In this document: in pieces, positions 11,657 to 18,855 of the stretch
Layout of the letters: each line of letters begins with the position of its first letter
Numbering within the stretch: the first letter of the stretch is position 1
IMG/VR virus record: IMGVR_UViG_3300017920_000006
Span: 1-20,945 of that record
DNA length: 20,945 bases
Direction: 5' to 3' (one strand)
Origin: a virus
Notes under the pieces: model-generated
Databases searched by the model: none
The model's input: only the letters and a program-made list of their open reading frames with translations
What the model was told of the DNA's origin: nothing
Made by a program: the position numbers and the translations under genes

Positions 11657-12063
11657 CAATATATTTTGAAAATAAAGAGCTTAGAACAGAGAAAAAATAC
11701 CAAGACGCAGGAATTGATATACCAAGTAAAGAAGATGTAGTAATTAAACCAGGGCAAACAAAAATGATTAAAACTGGCGTATCAAGCGTGATTGATGAAA
11801 ACCATTTCGGATATATAACAGGTAGATCTTCTCTGAATGCTAAAGGAATAATGACACTTCAAGGAACTATTGACCCTGAGTATCGTGGAGAAATAAGAGT
11901 TGTTTTACATAATCTTACTGATGAAGATTTTGAGATAAACAAAGGAGATAGAATAGCTCAAATGATTCTTATAGAGTTCAATCCAGATTATAACGACCTA
12001 ATCGGTAAAGCACCTCAAGACACTTTAAGGGGGGCGAATGGATTTGGCAGTACAGGAAGATAG
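11644..12063 (+). CDS. dut: dUTPase (trimeric Dut family)
   Basis: 139 residues with all five dUTPase motifs: DAGIDIPS (1), GRSSLNAKG (2), GTIDPEYRGEI (3), GDRIAQMIL (4) and RGANGFGSTG (5). It hydrolyses dUTP to dUMP and pyrophosphate, keeping uracil out of phage DNA and supplying ThyX with dUMP. The start is GTG 11644, overlapping the previous gene; the ribosome-binding site (AAGGGAG) is abnormally close, so initiation is probably coupled. The next in-frame ATG would remove motif 1 and is not credible. The length is typical. Confidence 0.94.
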   Translation: MVKITIYFENKELRTEKKYQDAGIDIPSKEDVVIKPGQTKMIKTGVSSVIDENHFGYITGRSSLNAKGIMTLQGTIDPEYRGEIRVVLHNLTDEDFEINKGDRIAQMILIEFNPDYNDLIGKAPQDTLRGANGFGSTGR

Positions 12064-12433
12064 AATTAGCTCAAAAGAATACAGAAAATTGATATCAAAC
12101 AAAAAAAGAAAGTACAGAAATAAGATAGTAACTCTCGATGGGCATAAATTTGACAGTCAGAAAGAAGCACAATACTATGCAGAGTTAAAGATCTTAAAAT
12201 CTAAAGGAATAGTTAAAAAAATAGAGTTACAGCCAAGATTTCTGCTTCAAGAAGGATTTACCAAAAATGGTGAAAGACACAGAGCAATAAACTATATAGC
12301 AGATTTTAGAATAACTTACGCAGACGGCTCAGTCGAGATAGTAGACGTAAAAGGAACTAAAACAAATGTCTATAAGCTGAAAAAGAAGTTGTTTGAGAAG
12401 AAGTATCCAGATTTGACAATCAAGGAGGTGTGA
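12038..12433 (+). CDS. DUF1064 nuclease (putative phage Holliday-junction/VRR-like endonuclease)
   Basis: 131 residues from ATG 12038 with AGGGGGG just upstream, overlapping dut by 26 bases. It shows the DUF1064 pattern: TLDGHKFDSQKEAQYYAELK, KIELQPRFLLQEGF, then RAINYIADFRITYADG and EIVDVKGTKT with YKLKKKLF after it. The Glu of KEAQYY, Asp of ADF and Lys of VKG form a PD-(D/E)xK-type site. Family members are phage proteins annotated as nucleases or resolvases; a role in resolving branched replication DNA before packaging is inferred. Confidence 0.88.
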   Translation: MDLAVQEDRISSKEYRKLISNKKRKYRNKIVTLDGHKFDSQKEAQYYAELKILKSKGIVKKIELQPRFLLQEGFTKNGERHRAINYIADFRITYADGSVEIVDVKGTKTNVYKLKKKLFEKKYPDLTIKEV

Positions 12434-12434
12434 G

Positions 12435-12587
12435 ATGGCTATGGGTTTAATATTATTCGTTACATTTCTTGTTATATTTTTTAGTTTTGTATTTTTAATG
12501 ATGACTAATGACATCAAGGATATAAAAGATACTTTAACAGGCAAAAAAAATTACTATTATCCAGAAGAAATTAACAAACATTTATAA
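12435..12587 (+). CDS. 50-residue membrane peptide
   Basis: ATG 12435 follows AAGGAGGTG at 12422-12430, one base after the DUF1064 stop; TAA at 12585-12587. Residues 4-23 (GLILFVTFLVIFFSFVFLMM) are a clear transmembrane segment, followed by a polar tail TNDIKDIKDTLTGKKN and YYYPEEI. An alternative ATG two codons on (12441) would change little. No family recognised; small phage membrane proteins of this kind are often of unknown function. The strong ribosome-binding site and tight spacing support a real gene despite its size. Confidence 0.7.
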   Translation: MAMGLILFVTFLVIFFSFVFLMMTNDIKDIKDTLTGKKNYYYPEEINKHL

Positions 12588-12591
12588 AAAA

Positions 12592-12616
12592 TCCTCCCTG
12601 CTAGCCACAGGGAGGA
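12592..12616 (-). terminator. Hairpin with a U-run only in the leftward direction
   Basis: TCCTCCCTG (12592-12600) and CAGGGAGGA (12608-12616) form a perfect 9-bp stem with a 7-nt loop. On the plus strand it is followed by an A-run, not T. On the minus strand it is followed by ATTTTTT. As an intrinsic terminator it therefore works for leftward transcripts, although no leftward gene lies nearby. It may stop antisense transcription from the late region or act as an mRNA-stabilising hairpin at the end of the early operon. Confidence 0.6.
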
Positions 12617-12662
12617 AAAAGAAAAACTTAAGCTAATAAATTATATCACAGGAGGTTAAGCC

Positions 12663-13112
12663 ATGCCAGTTTTATTATACTTTGAAAAAAGAGAAATTGA
12701 ACAAATGCTTCAAAGATATAAACCGAGCCTTCAAAAGATCATGCAAAGGCCACTTAATTTGTATATGGCAAATCATGAGATACAAATAGAAAGCTTTATT
12801 CCTGGTGGGATAGATAAACCAACAACAGGGAAACCAAAAGATTTTGAGTCAATGCTTAAAGAAGGATATAGCAAGGAATTAGTTGACTCTATTGCTATTT
12901 ACTCACTCGTAGAAGAGTGGATGAAGATACTTAAAAGTCATGAAAGAGAAGTTTTGTTTCACCGATATATTAATCATGATTTTGAAATAAAAGGTAAGAG
13001 ATATAAATGTTTATCTTTAAGGGAAACAGCACAAAAAATGAATATCTCTAAATCTTCTGTGGAGAATTACGAAAGAGAAGCAATCAAGAAGATAGAGATA
13101 TACAACGCTTAG
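12663..13112 (+). CDS. ArpU/sigma-like late transcription regulator
   Basis: 149 residues; AGGAGG precedes ATG 12663. The N-terminal half is helical (YFEKREIEQMLQRYKPSLQK). The C-terminal region has a sigma region-4-like helix-turn-helix: LKSHEREVLFHRYIN, then LSLRETAQKMNISKSSVENYEREAIKKIE. This is the ArpU/RinA-type arrangement found just before phage packaging genes, where such proteins switch on late transcription. Its own promoter is not evident; it lies downstream of the 12592-12616 hairpin. The strong promoter at 13338 is the obvious candidate target, by position. Confidence 0.82.
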   Translation: MPVLLYFEKREIEQMLQRYKPSLQKIMQRPLNLYMANHEIQIESFIPGGIDKPTTGKPKDFESMLKEGYSKELVDSIAIYSLVEEWMKILKSHEREVLFHRYINHDFEIKGKRYKCLSLRETAQKMNISKSSVENYEREAIKKIEIYNA

Positions 13113-13123
13113 GAGGAATAATT

Positions 13124-13336
13124 ATGGAAGAACAAAAGTTAAAGCTAGGTGATTTAGTGCGATGCATAAGTTTTCAAGATGATTATAATACAGAAATTGG
13201 TAGAATAGTAGGGAAGCATAAAAGCGGAAGACAATGGGAAGTAAAGTTATTTAATCATGCTTTTACCGAACATTTTTTTACCGAAAAATTAGAAAAGATA
13301 ACTAAAAAACAAGCAATCAAAGAATTAGGTCTATAA
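13124..13336 (+). CDS. Small SH3/KOW-like hypothetical protein
   Basis: 70 residues from ATG 13124 with AGGAGG upstream, 11 bases after the regulator stop. Sequence KLGDLVRCISFQDDYNTEIG, then RIVGKHKSGRQWEVKLFNHA, suggests a small beta barrel. The C-terminus is a basic helix (EKITKKQAIKELGL). I cannot name the family. The late promoter -35 begins two bases after its stop, so it is the last gene before the late operon. A barrel with a basic tail could bind RNA or RNA polymerase, which would make it interesting as a late-control partner; that is speculation. Confidence 0.68.
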   Translation: MEEQKLKLGDLVRCISFQDDYNTEIGRIVGKHKSGRQWEVKLFNHAFTEHFFTEKLEKITKKQAIKELGL

Positions 13337-13337
13337 T

Positions 13338-13367
13338 TTGACTGATTTGGACAAAATATGGTATAAT
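13338..13367 (+). promoter_or_regulatory. Late promoter
   Basis: -35 TTGACT (13338-13343), 18-bp spacer, extended -10 TGG-TATAAT (13359-13367). The predicted start is near 13374. It needs no activator by sequence. It faces the packaging/head operon but reaches a terminator within about 50 nt. Confidence 0.8.
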
Positions 13368-13392
13368 TTGATAAGATGCATACAGTATGTGG

Positions 13393-13421
13393 AGAGCCGA
13401 CTAAAAAATCGGCTCTTTTTT
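13393..13421 (+). terminator. Intrinsic terminator 1, in the late leader
   Basis: AGAGCCGA (13393-13400) and TCGGCTCT (13409-13416) form an 8-bp stem with an 8-nt A-rich loop, followed by a run of six T (13416-13421). It lies about 20 nt from the predicted late transcription start, so the default transcript is a roughly 48-nt RNA. Confidence 0.88.
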
Positions 13422-13430
13422 AATGGTAAC

Positions 13431-13497
13431 AAACCTCGGCCATCACTTGAAAAAGTGGTACCATGATTATTCATGGGGATGGATCCGAGGTTTTTTT
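13431..13497 (+). terminator. Structured three-way-junction terminator 2, in the late leader
   Basis: Outer stem AAACCTCGG (13431-13439) with CCGAGGTTT (13485-13493), extended by CCATC (13440-13444) with GATGG (13478-13482) across a two-base bulge. Inside are two hairpins: ACTT-GAAA-AAGT (13445-13456, GNRA loop) and CCATGA-TTAT-TCATGG (13461-13476). Seven T (13491-13497) follow, so the 3' end acts as a terminator. The fold is far more elaborate than a terminator needs and may be a cis-acting antitermination RNA, a regulated attenuator or an sRNA. Confidence 0.75.
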
Positions 13498-13513
13498 ATT
13501 AGGGGGGATAGAT

Positions 13514-13849
13514 ATGAAACCAATACCAAAACCAATACATGATTATGTTTGGCAAAGAGATGGTGGTCGTTGCCGTTTTTGTGGATTAGAGGGTGAACAC
13601 GTTCATCATATATATTCCAGGTATTCTCAAATTCCTGCACATTTAAAAATACCTATGACAATCAGCAACAATCACCCAGACAATTTGATTCTTTTATGCT
13701 CAAAACATCATTATCGAGTTCATAACGGAAATATTGTTTACGATAAAGTGAAAGAAATCAAAGTTTCAAGACAAAGAGCTAAGTGGGTTAAGACACCAGA
13801 GAAATTACACGACTGCTTAGAGAAAAACAAAAGCAAATTAGCTAAATAG
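13514..13849 (+). CDS. HNH endonuclease (packaging-associated)
   Basis: 111 residues from ATG 13514, chosen for the AGGGGGG site at 13501-13507; upstream in-frame codons lie in the structured terminator. Zinc cysteines CRFCGLEG (about residues 22-29) are followed by the catalytic HVHHIYSRYSQ, NNHPDNLILLCSKHHYRVHN. This C-x2-C...H-H...N...H-x3-H pattern is the HNH fold. HNH proteins beside terminase genes are known to assist cos cleavage and packaging by terminase in several siphophages, and the position here (first gene of the late operon, two genes before terminase) fits. A homing endonuclease is a less likely alternative. Confidence 0.9.
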   Translation: MKPIPKPIHDYVWQRDGGRCRFCGLEGEHVHHIYSRYSQIPAHLKIPMTISNNHPDNLILLCSKHHYRVHNGNIVYDKVKEIKVSRQRAKWVKTPEKLHDCLEKNKSKLAK

Positions 13850-13940
13850 TTAAAGCGTGTGATGTTTTTTAGTCTTTTACGATAAATTATACTGAATAAA
13901 AATACAATGCAAATATGAGCCTCTGAGAGGGAGGTGCGAT

Positions 13941-14144
13941 ATGGATAAAAATAATATAGAGTTTTCTGCTATTATAGCTCCGATTCAAACAGGTATAACT
14001 ATAGGACTTGATGGAGCAAGAATAAAGTTAGATATACCCGAAAGTGAAAGTGCAGCTTATCATAAGTTAAGTGCTTTTGGAAGAGGAAAAATACTCAAGG
14101 TTAAGATAGAAATCGTTGAAGATCAGCAAGATAATGGTTGGTAA
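13941..14144 (+). CDS. Small hypothetical protein before terminase
   Basis: 67 residues from ATG 13941 with GGGAGGTG upstream. A small all-beta style sequence: EFSAIIAPIQTGITIGLDGA, RIKLDIPESESAAYHKL, then RGKILKVKIEIVED. I do not recognise a family. A small hairpin CCTCTGAGAGG (13920-13930) abuts its ribosome-binding site. It lies between the HNH gene and the terminase small subunit, so it may be part of the packaging group. Confidence 0.65.
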   Translation: MDKNNIEFSAIIAPIQTGITIGLDGARIKLDIPESESAAYHKLSAFGRGKILKVKIEIVEDQQDNGW

Positions 14145-14148
14145 GAAA

Positions 14149-14176
14149 CTGTTAAGTTATTCCTTAACGCTGTTAA
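14149..14176 (+). repeat. CTGTTAA direct repeats with a dyad upstream of terS
   Basis: CTGTTAA occurs at 14149-14155 and 14170-14176, 21 bp apart (two helical turns). Between them GTTAAG (14151-14156) and CTTAAC (14163-14168) form a 6-bp inverted repeat. Terminase small subunits often bind repeated sites at or near their own gene, so this is a candidate pac/cos-type recognition site; it could also be an mRNA hairpin. Confidence 0.4.
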
Positions 14177-14216
14177 ATATAACATACCATAACGATAAAA
14201 AATAGGAGGTGATGGC

Positions 14217-14642
14217 ATGCCAAGAGTATCTAAAATAGTACAATACGAGCTTGAGAACAAGGTGTTAAGTTTAGCTTCACAAGGTATGTCATCAAGAGAC
14301 ATTGAAAAGGTTATAAAAAAAGAAGAAAAGAAAAACATTTCTTATGTTGCTATAAATAAATTTTTACAAGAGACAAGAGAAGAGAGGGCAGAAACATCAA
14401 AAAGACAAATACAAGAGCATATTCAAAAAAGTATTCCTAATGATTTACAGAACTTAGATAATATGAATAATAAACTCTTAGAGTGGTTCAATGATGAAGA
14501 ACTTAAAAAGTCTAGAAGGCTTCAAGTATATAATTCCTTACTAAAAGGTATAGAACTAAAATTAAAACATTCTGGGGCAGAAGAAAACACTGTAGATGAT
14601 GTTTTAGATAAGATTAGATCTAAGTGGGGATTAGATAAATGA
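14217..14642 (+). CDS. terS: Terminase small subunit
   Basis: 141 residues from ATG 14217, with AGGAGGTGATG directly upstream. Residues 8-55 form a helix-turn-helix DNA-binding domain (LENKVLSLASQGMSSRDIEK, then NISYVAINKFLQETREER). The centre is a helical oligomerisation region (IQEHIQKSIPNDLQNLDNMN). The C-terminus is basic and charged. The gene ends in ATGA overlap with the large subunit, the usual pairing. Small subunits form a ring that recognises the packaging site and passes DNA to the large subunit. The call rests mainly on the HTH, size and position. Confidence 0.88.
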   Translation: MPRVSKIVQYELENKVLSLASQGMSSRDIEKVIKKEEKKNISYVAINKFLQETREERAETSKRQIQEHIQKSIPNDLQNLDNMNNKLLEWFNDEELKKSRRLQVYNSLLKGIELKLKHSGAEENTVDDVLDKIRSKWGLDK

Positions 14643-15886
14643 CACTTGAAGGCAAGAAACAATATTTAAAAGATATAGGAGCTAATTTGCATAAAGGTGG
14701 ACAAATAGACGCGTTCTTTTCAGAAGCAAGGTTTAAAGTGCTTGATAATGGCAGACGTTGGGGAAAATCTTTATACGCTTCAATAGAAGCTATACCTTAT
14801 GCTTTCATGAAAAATAAAATGGTTTGGATTGTAGCTCCTACTTATGAACTAACAAAAAAGGTTTTTAGAGAAATATATAACTACATTAACCCCAGAGAAT
14901 TTATATGGAAAGACAAAGGTCGTTGTACTATGTCAAAGAGTGAACTGTTTATTGAAACTAATACAGGCACTCAATTTGTAGGTAAATCAGCAGATAACCC
15001 TAAATCACTTGTTGGTGAAGGGGTTGATCTTTTAATAATTGATGAGGCTGCAATGATTCCAGAAAAAATATGGACTGAATATTTAAGACCAACTCTTACA
15101 GATAAAAAAGGTAGAGCTATTATAATCTCTACCCCTAAAGGTAAGAATTGGTTTTTTCATTTATATACAAGAGGTCAAGATCAGCTGTTTGAAAATTATG
15201 TAAGTTGGAAACATCCAACTTGGCATAACCCTTTTATTGATCCTGAAGAAATTGAAGAGGCAAGAAAAACATTACCAGAAAGGATATTTCAGCAAGAATA
15301 CGAAGCTGCATTTTTAGATGATACTGGTGGAGTTTTCAGAGGAGTTAGAAAGAATATAAGAAAAACGTTGAGGGAACCTAAACCAGGCGAACATTTTTTT
15401 ATTGGAGTCGATTTGGCTAAGTATATGGATTTCACGGTAATAACTGTTCTTGATGAGTTTGGTAATCTTGTTTACTTTGATAGATTCAATCAAGTTGATT
15501 GGAGTTTGCAAAAACAAAGAATTAAAAGTGTATATAAGCAATATCCTGGAAAAATAACTATAGATTCTACAGGCGTTGGAGATCCAATTTATGAAGACTT
15601 GAGAAATGAAAGCATTAATATAGATTCTTTTAAGTTTAATAACAGCAGTAAAACAGACTTAATAAACAATCTTTCATTATCTATAGAGCAGAATAAGATA
15701 CATTATGAAGATATACCTGTTTTAATTAATGAACTAGAAATATATGCATATGAATTAACCCCGTCAAGAAATTTAAAAATGAACGCTCCAGCAGGATATC
15801 ATGATGACTGTGTTATTTCTCTTGCTTTAGCGGAATGGGGTAGAACGAATGTAGCTATGTATTCAGAAGAGGAAATTGAATGGTGA
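14639..15886 (+). CDS. terL: Terminase large subunit
   Basis: 415 residues. ATPase domain: Walker A-like NGRRWGKS (37-44), adenine-region VWIVAPTYELTKK, Walker B LLIIDEAAM (131-139, catalytic E136) and coupling motif IISTPKGKN. Nuclease domain (about 255-405): GVDLAKYMDF (D258), ITIDSTGVGDP and the final YHDDCVISLALA, the three acidic positions of the RNase H-like fold. This is the packaging motor that cuts concatemers and pumps DNA into the prohead through the portal. Length and motifs are complete. The start overlaps terS (ATGA). Confidence 0.97.
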   Translation: MTLEGKKQYLKDIGANLHKGGQIDAFFSEARFKVLDNGRRWGKSLYASIEAIPYAFMKNKMVWIVAPTYELTKKVFREIYNYINPREFIWKDKGRCTMSKSELFIETNTGTQFVGKSADNPKSLVGEGVDLLIIDEAAMIPEKIWTEYLRPTLTDKKGRAIIISTPKGKNWFFHLYTRGQDQLFENYVSWKHPTWHNPFIDPEEIEEARKTLPERIFQQEYEAAFLDDTGGVFRGVRKNIRKTLREPKPGEHFFIGVDLAKYMDFTVITVLDEFGNLVYFDRFNQVDWSLQKQRIKSVYKQYPGKITIDSTGVGDPIYEDLRNESINIDSFKFNNSSKTDLINNLSLSIEQNKIHYEDIPVLINELEIYAYELTPSRNLKMNAPAGYHDDCVISLALAEWGRTNVAMYSEEEIEW

Positions 15887-15895
15887 GGTGATTAA

Positions 15896-17113
15896 ATGAG
15901 ATATCATGATGAGATAGATAATAAGCTACTATTAGAGCTTTATAAAGATGATTTTGAATATGCTGAAGGGAGTAATATTTCTCTTGTTTATAATTATATT
16001 CCTAAGTTTATTCTCTTATCGATAGCTCTTACAATGCAAAAAAAATTAAATCTAATCGGTGAAAAAGAAAATGATAATCAAATTGAAAATATTTGGAAAA
16101 TATGGGATAACAACAATATGCAAATGCTTAAGTATAAAATAGCTTTGCATTATTTTTTATTTAAAGAAGTAAATCTTGAAGCTGTTTGGGAAGATGAAGA
16201 TAAAATACTGGGAACGAAAATTATCCTTCATGATCCAGAAAGTGTGAAAGTTGAAAAACTTGGCGATCAAATAATAAAGGTAACTATCAACTCAAAAGAA
16301 CTAAACGAAGAGGGAAAAACTGTTAATGTAAAAAAGGTTATGACAAAAGACAATATCTCAATACAAAGAGGGGAAGAAAATCCAGAAGTAAAAGACAATT
16401 TATATGATTCGATTCCTTTTATTCATATTGAAAATTCAAACTATAGAATAAAAAGCCTTATAAGACTACAAGATACAGAAAATAGATATGAGGGATATTT
16501 AGATGCTCTTTTTGATTTACACTCTGACCCTATACTATTTGATGACTTGGGCGAAGCTTTTAGGGCAAAAGAGTTGAAAAAAGAGACTTCTATAAAAATT
16601 AGTAAAGATAAGACAAAAATTAGGAAGTTTCTCCATTATCCAAAAGACTCAAAAGGTGCAAGTATGCTTGAGAGTAATGGAGCAATGGCACAAAGAATAC
16701 AAGATCAGCAAGACAAAATATGGGATAAAGTCAAAAGGTTATATCCAGAAATAGTTTTAATGGAAATGCTTCAAAGTTCTGGGAATGTAACTGGTGTTGG
16801 TTTAGACAAGAAATTGATAGAAATAACTACAAGTATCAACTATGCTCGAGGTGAAATAAAAAACGCTTTAGAAGAATTAAACGAGCTTATCGGTTGGTTG
16901 GTAAATAACAACAGAACTAAAACACAAATAGAATTTGAAGATGTAATTCCAAAATCTTTTGATGATTTAATACAAGAAGTTTCAAAAGCTACTGGATTGT
17001 TATCAAAAGAATGGCAGTTAAACAGATTAGAAGATAAAGGAATAATAAATTCAGCAGACGACGAACTCAAAAAGCAAAAAAAAGAAGTTCAAGCAAACCC
17101 TATGGGTTGGTGA
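15896..17113 (+). CDS. Portal protein (SPP1 gp6-like)
   Basis: 405 residues from ATG 15896, with GAGGTGAT nine bases after terL. It has the SPP1-type portal layout: N-terminal NYIPKFILLSIALTMQKKLN, a beta-rich wing (LGTKIILHDPESVKVEKLGD ... IKVTINSKEL), a middle clip region (DSIPFIHIENSNYRIKSLIR, LQDTENRYEGYLDALFDLHS), then a helical stem and crown (IEITTSINYARGEIKNALEE) and a C-terminal Lys-rich tail. Portals form a 12-fold ring at one capsid vertex, the channel for DNA. The position after terL and before the minor head protein supports it. The family is inferred from sequence pattern and synteny. Confidence 0.9.
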   Translation: MRYHDEIDNKLLLELYKDDFEYAEGSNISLVYNYIPKFILLSIALTMQKKLNLIGEKENDNQIENIWKIWDNNNMQMLKYKIALHYFLFKEVNLEAVWEDEDKILGTKIILHDPESVKVEKLGDQIIKVTINSKELNEEGKTVNVKKVMTKDNISIQRGEENPEVKDNLYDSIPFIHIENSNYRIKSLIRLQDTENRYEGYLDALFDLHSDPILFDDLGEAFRAKELKKETSIKISKDKTKIRKFLHYPKDSKGASMLESNGAMAQRIQDQQDKIWDKVKRLYPEIVLMEMLQSSGNVTGVGLDKKLIEITTSINYARGEIKNALEELNELIGWLVNNNRTKTQIEFEDVIPKSFDDLIQEVSKATGLLSKEWQLNRLEDKGIINSADDELKKQKKEVQANPMGW

Positions 17114-17117
17114 TTAG

Positions 17118-18047
17118 ATGACAAAAGAAGAATTTTATAAAAGGTTTAACCAACAAAGAAGAGATTTTTTAAACACATCTATAAATACACTTGAAAAGAA
17201 ATACAATAAAGAATATGAAAAGCTTTTTAAAGAATTAAACTACAATATAACTCAAAAAATATCTAAATATAAAGATGATAATAATAACTATAGATCATTA
17301 CATCTCACAAAAATGAAAAAGGATATCGATGAAGAGATAAGAAAATTCAACAAAGAATGGAATATAAAGCACGAAGAACTATTAAAAAGAGCAAGTATAA
17401 ACGCTTTAGATGACACGAAATCTATATATAAAAACTTTTCTCTTGATTCTTTAACAGATAACGTAAAATGGAATAAAAATATTATGGATTATCTTATTTC
17501 TTATAAAGCTCAAGATGGGTTGAATATATCTGATAGACTGTGGGGTCATTCAAAACAAATAAGAGATAATCTAATAAACACTTTACAAAAAAATATCCTT
17601 GCTGGTGAATCTGTTTGGGACACAATGATGGAATTAAAAAATACTCCTAATGTTGAAATACCAAAGTATTTAAGAGAACAATTTGATTTAATGGGAGATA
17701 AGCAAATTCAAAAGACTGTGGATCTTTATACAGTTAAAAAAACAAATTATATGACAAGAAGATTAGTTGAATCTGAAATTGAAAGAGCTTACAGAACTAC
17801 TAATCAAAAACTTGTTGAAGAGAAAGAATGGATAAAAGGATTGAAGTGGAATTTATCCTCAAAACATAAGTATGGTGAATATGACTGCGTATGTGAAGAT
17901 AATTCAACAGCTAATAATTTTAAAATGGGAAAAGGAGTTTATCCTCCAAAATATTACCCACCAGCTCCTGCTCACCCTCGGTGTAAATGTTATGATTCTG
18001 AGATTTTTAATGATGAAGTAATACAAAAAATAGAAGATATAGAATGA
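17118..18047 (+). CDS. Minor head / head morphogenesis protein (Mu F / SPP1 gp7-like)
   Basis: 309 residues from ATG 17118, 4 bases after the portal stop, with a weak GGTGAT site. The first 150 residues are helical and Lys/Glu-rich. The C-terminal third carries the family pattern: LVESEIERAYRTTNQKLVEE, then KWNLSSKHKYGEYDCVCEDN and finally PPAPAHPRCKCYDSE, a conserved Cys/His cluster. Such proteins are present in few copies inside or on the head and bind the portal. The call is from this motif and its position. A strong terminator follows about 35 bases after the stop. Confidence 0.9.
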   Translation: MTKEEFYKRFNQQRRDFLNTSINTLEKKYNKEYEKLFKELNYNITQKISKYKDDNNNYRSLHLTKMKKDIDEEIRKFNKEWNIKHEELLKRASINALDDTKSIYKNFSLDSLTDNVKWNKNIMDYLISYKAQDGLNISDRLWGHSKQIRDNLINTLQKNILAGESVWDTMMELKNTPNVEIPKYLREQFDLMGDKQIQKTVDLYTVKKTNYMTRRLVESEIERAYRTTNQKLVEEKEWIKGLKWNLSSKHKYGEYDCVCEDNSTANNFKMGKGVYPPKYYPPAPAHPRCKCYDSEIFNDEVIQKIEDIE

Positions 18048-18081
18048 GTTTCTTTGAATCGATGCCATTGCCCTCCTTGTT

Positions 18082-18108
18082 AGCCCCTTTTATAGGGGCT
18101 TTCTTTAA
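18082..18108 (+). terminator. Intrinsic terminator inside the late operon
   Basis: AGCCCCT (18082-18088) and AGGGGCT (18094-18100) form a 7-bp stem with a 5-nt loop, followed by T-rich TTCTTT. About 100 bp then separate it from the scaffold gene. I see no convincing promoter there; a 13-bp near-palindrome GAGTTTAAAACTC lies near 18168-18180. Confidence 0.75.
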
Positions 18109-18211
18109 TGTTAGAGGGTAATTAATCACAGAATTTTAAAAAGATTTATATAAAAGCAAATACAAAGAGTTTAAAACTCAATATCAATCAATATTATAGG
18201 AGGTAATGTAT

Positions 18212-18838
18212 ATGTTAGAAGAAAAAGAAGGAATGAATATCGATCTTCAACTTTTTGCAGAAGATGGAGGGAATACTCAAGAAAATAACGATTCAAGCAA
18301 TCAAGATAACAATGAAGGTAGTAAAAACAACCAAAATAACCAGGACAGTAACAAAAATAACGTAGATGATAACAAAAAAGAAGAAAAAATTACAAAGTTA
18401 GAAGAAAGGTTAGAAAAAATGTCTAAGATGTTAGAAAATCTTACTCCTAAAAAGGAAGAGAAGAAAGATGAATCTAAGAAAAAAGATAATAAAGAAAAAT
18501 CAGATGTTGAGAAAGAGTTAGAAAAACTTAAAAATGAAGTTAAAATGAAAGACCTTGAAAATATGGCTGAGAAAACATTAGTTAAAGAAGGACTTTCAGA
18601 TCACATGGATTCACTTTTACCAATTGTTATGACTGATGATGCTGAAAAGATAACAGAAAATATTAAAACTCTTAAAACAATCATTGAAAAGTCAGCTCAA
18701 AAGAAAATTGATGACTTAAAAAAAGGTAAAGGAATTCAAGGTAATTCAGATTTATCAAAAGATCAAATTGATAAAGAAGTTGAAATGGCGTTGGGTGGAA
18801 TTGGAGATTCTTCAAACTTAGATGATTTTTGGAAATAA
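18212..18838 (+). CDS. Scaffolding protein (DUF4355)
   Basis: 208 residues from ATG 18212. ATG 18206 is too close to the AGGAGG at 18198-18203, so 18212 (8-base spacing) is used. Near the N-terminus is the typical MNIDLQLFAEDGG motif, followed by an Asn/Gln/Ser-rich disordered stretch (about 25-55), a long coiled coil (KITKLEERLEKMSKMLENLT onward, about 60-125) and a helical C-terminal part ending LGGIGDSSNLDDFWK, the likely capsid-binding end. DUF4355 proteins lie just before decoration and major capsid genes, as here, and guide capsid assembly. Confidence 0.9.
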   Translation: MLEEKEGMNIDLQLFAEDGGNTQENNDSSNQDNNEGSKNNQNNQDSNKNNVDDNKKEEKITKLEERLEKMSKMLENLTPKKEEKKDESKKKDNKEKSDVEKELEKLKNEVKMKDLENMAEKTLVKEGLSDHMDSLLPIVMTDDAEKITENIKTLKTIIEKSAQKKIDDLKKGKGIQGNSDLSKDQIDKEVEMALGGIGDSSNLDDFWK

Positions 18839-18855
18839 TTCGGAGGTGAAATTAT

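Noticed and set aside
13374-13497. tRNA or tRNA-like gene in the folded late leader
   Set aside because: No acceptor stem with CCA, no T-loop consensus and no anticodon arm; the fold ends in a U-run terminator.
13463-13513. N-terminal extension of the HNH gene from ATG 13463
   Set aside because: It lies in the structured terminator; ATG 13514 has a strong AGGGGGG site.
13865-13893. Promoter with -10 TATACT upstream of the 13941 gene
   Set aside because: The corresponding -35 is only a T-run; too weak to claim.
18101-18205. Promoter upstream of the scaffold gene
   Set aside because: A+T-rich stretches resemble -10 boxes, but no -35 at proper spacing was found, and the best -10-like box runs into the ribosome-binding site.
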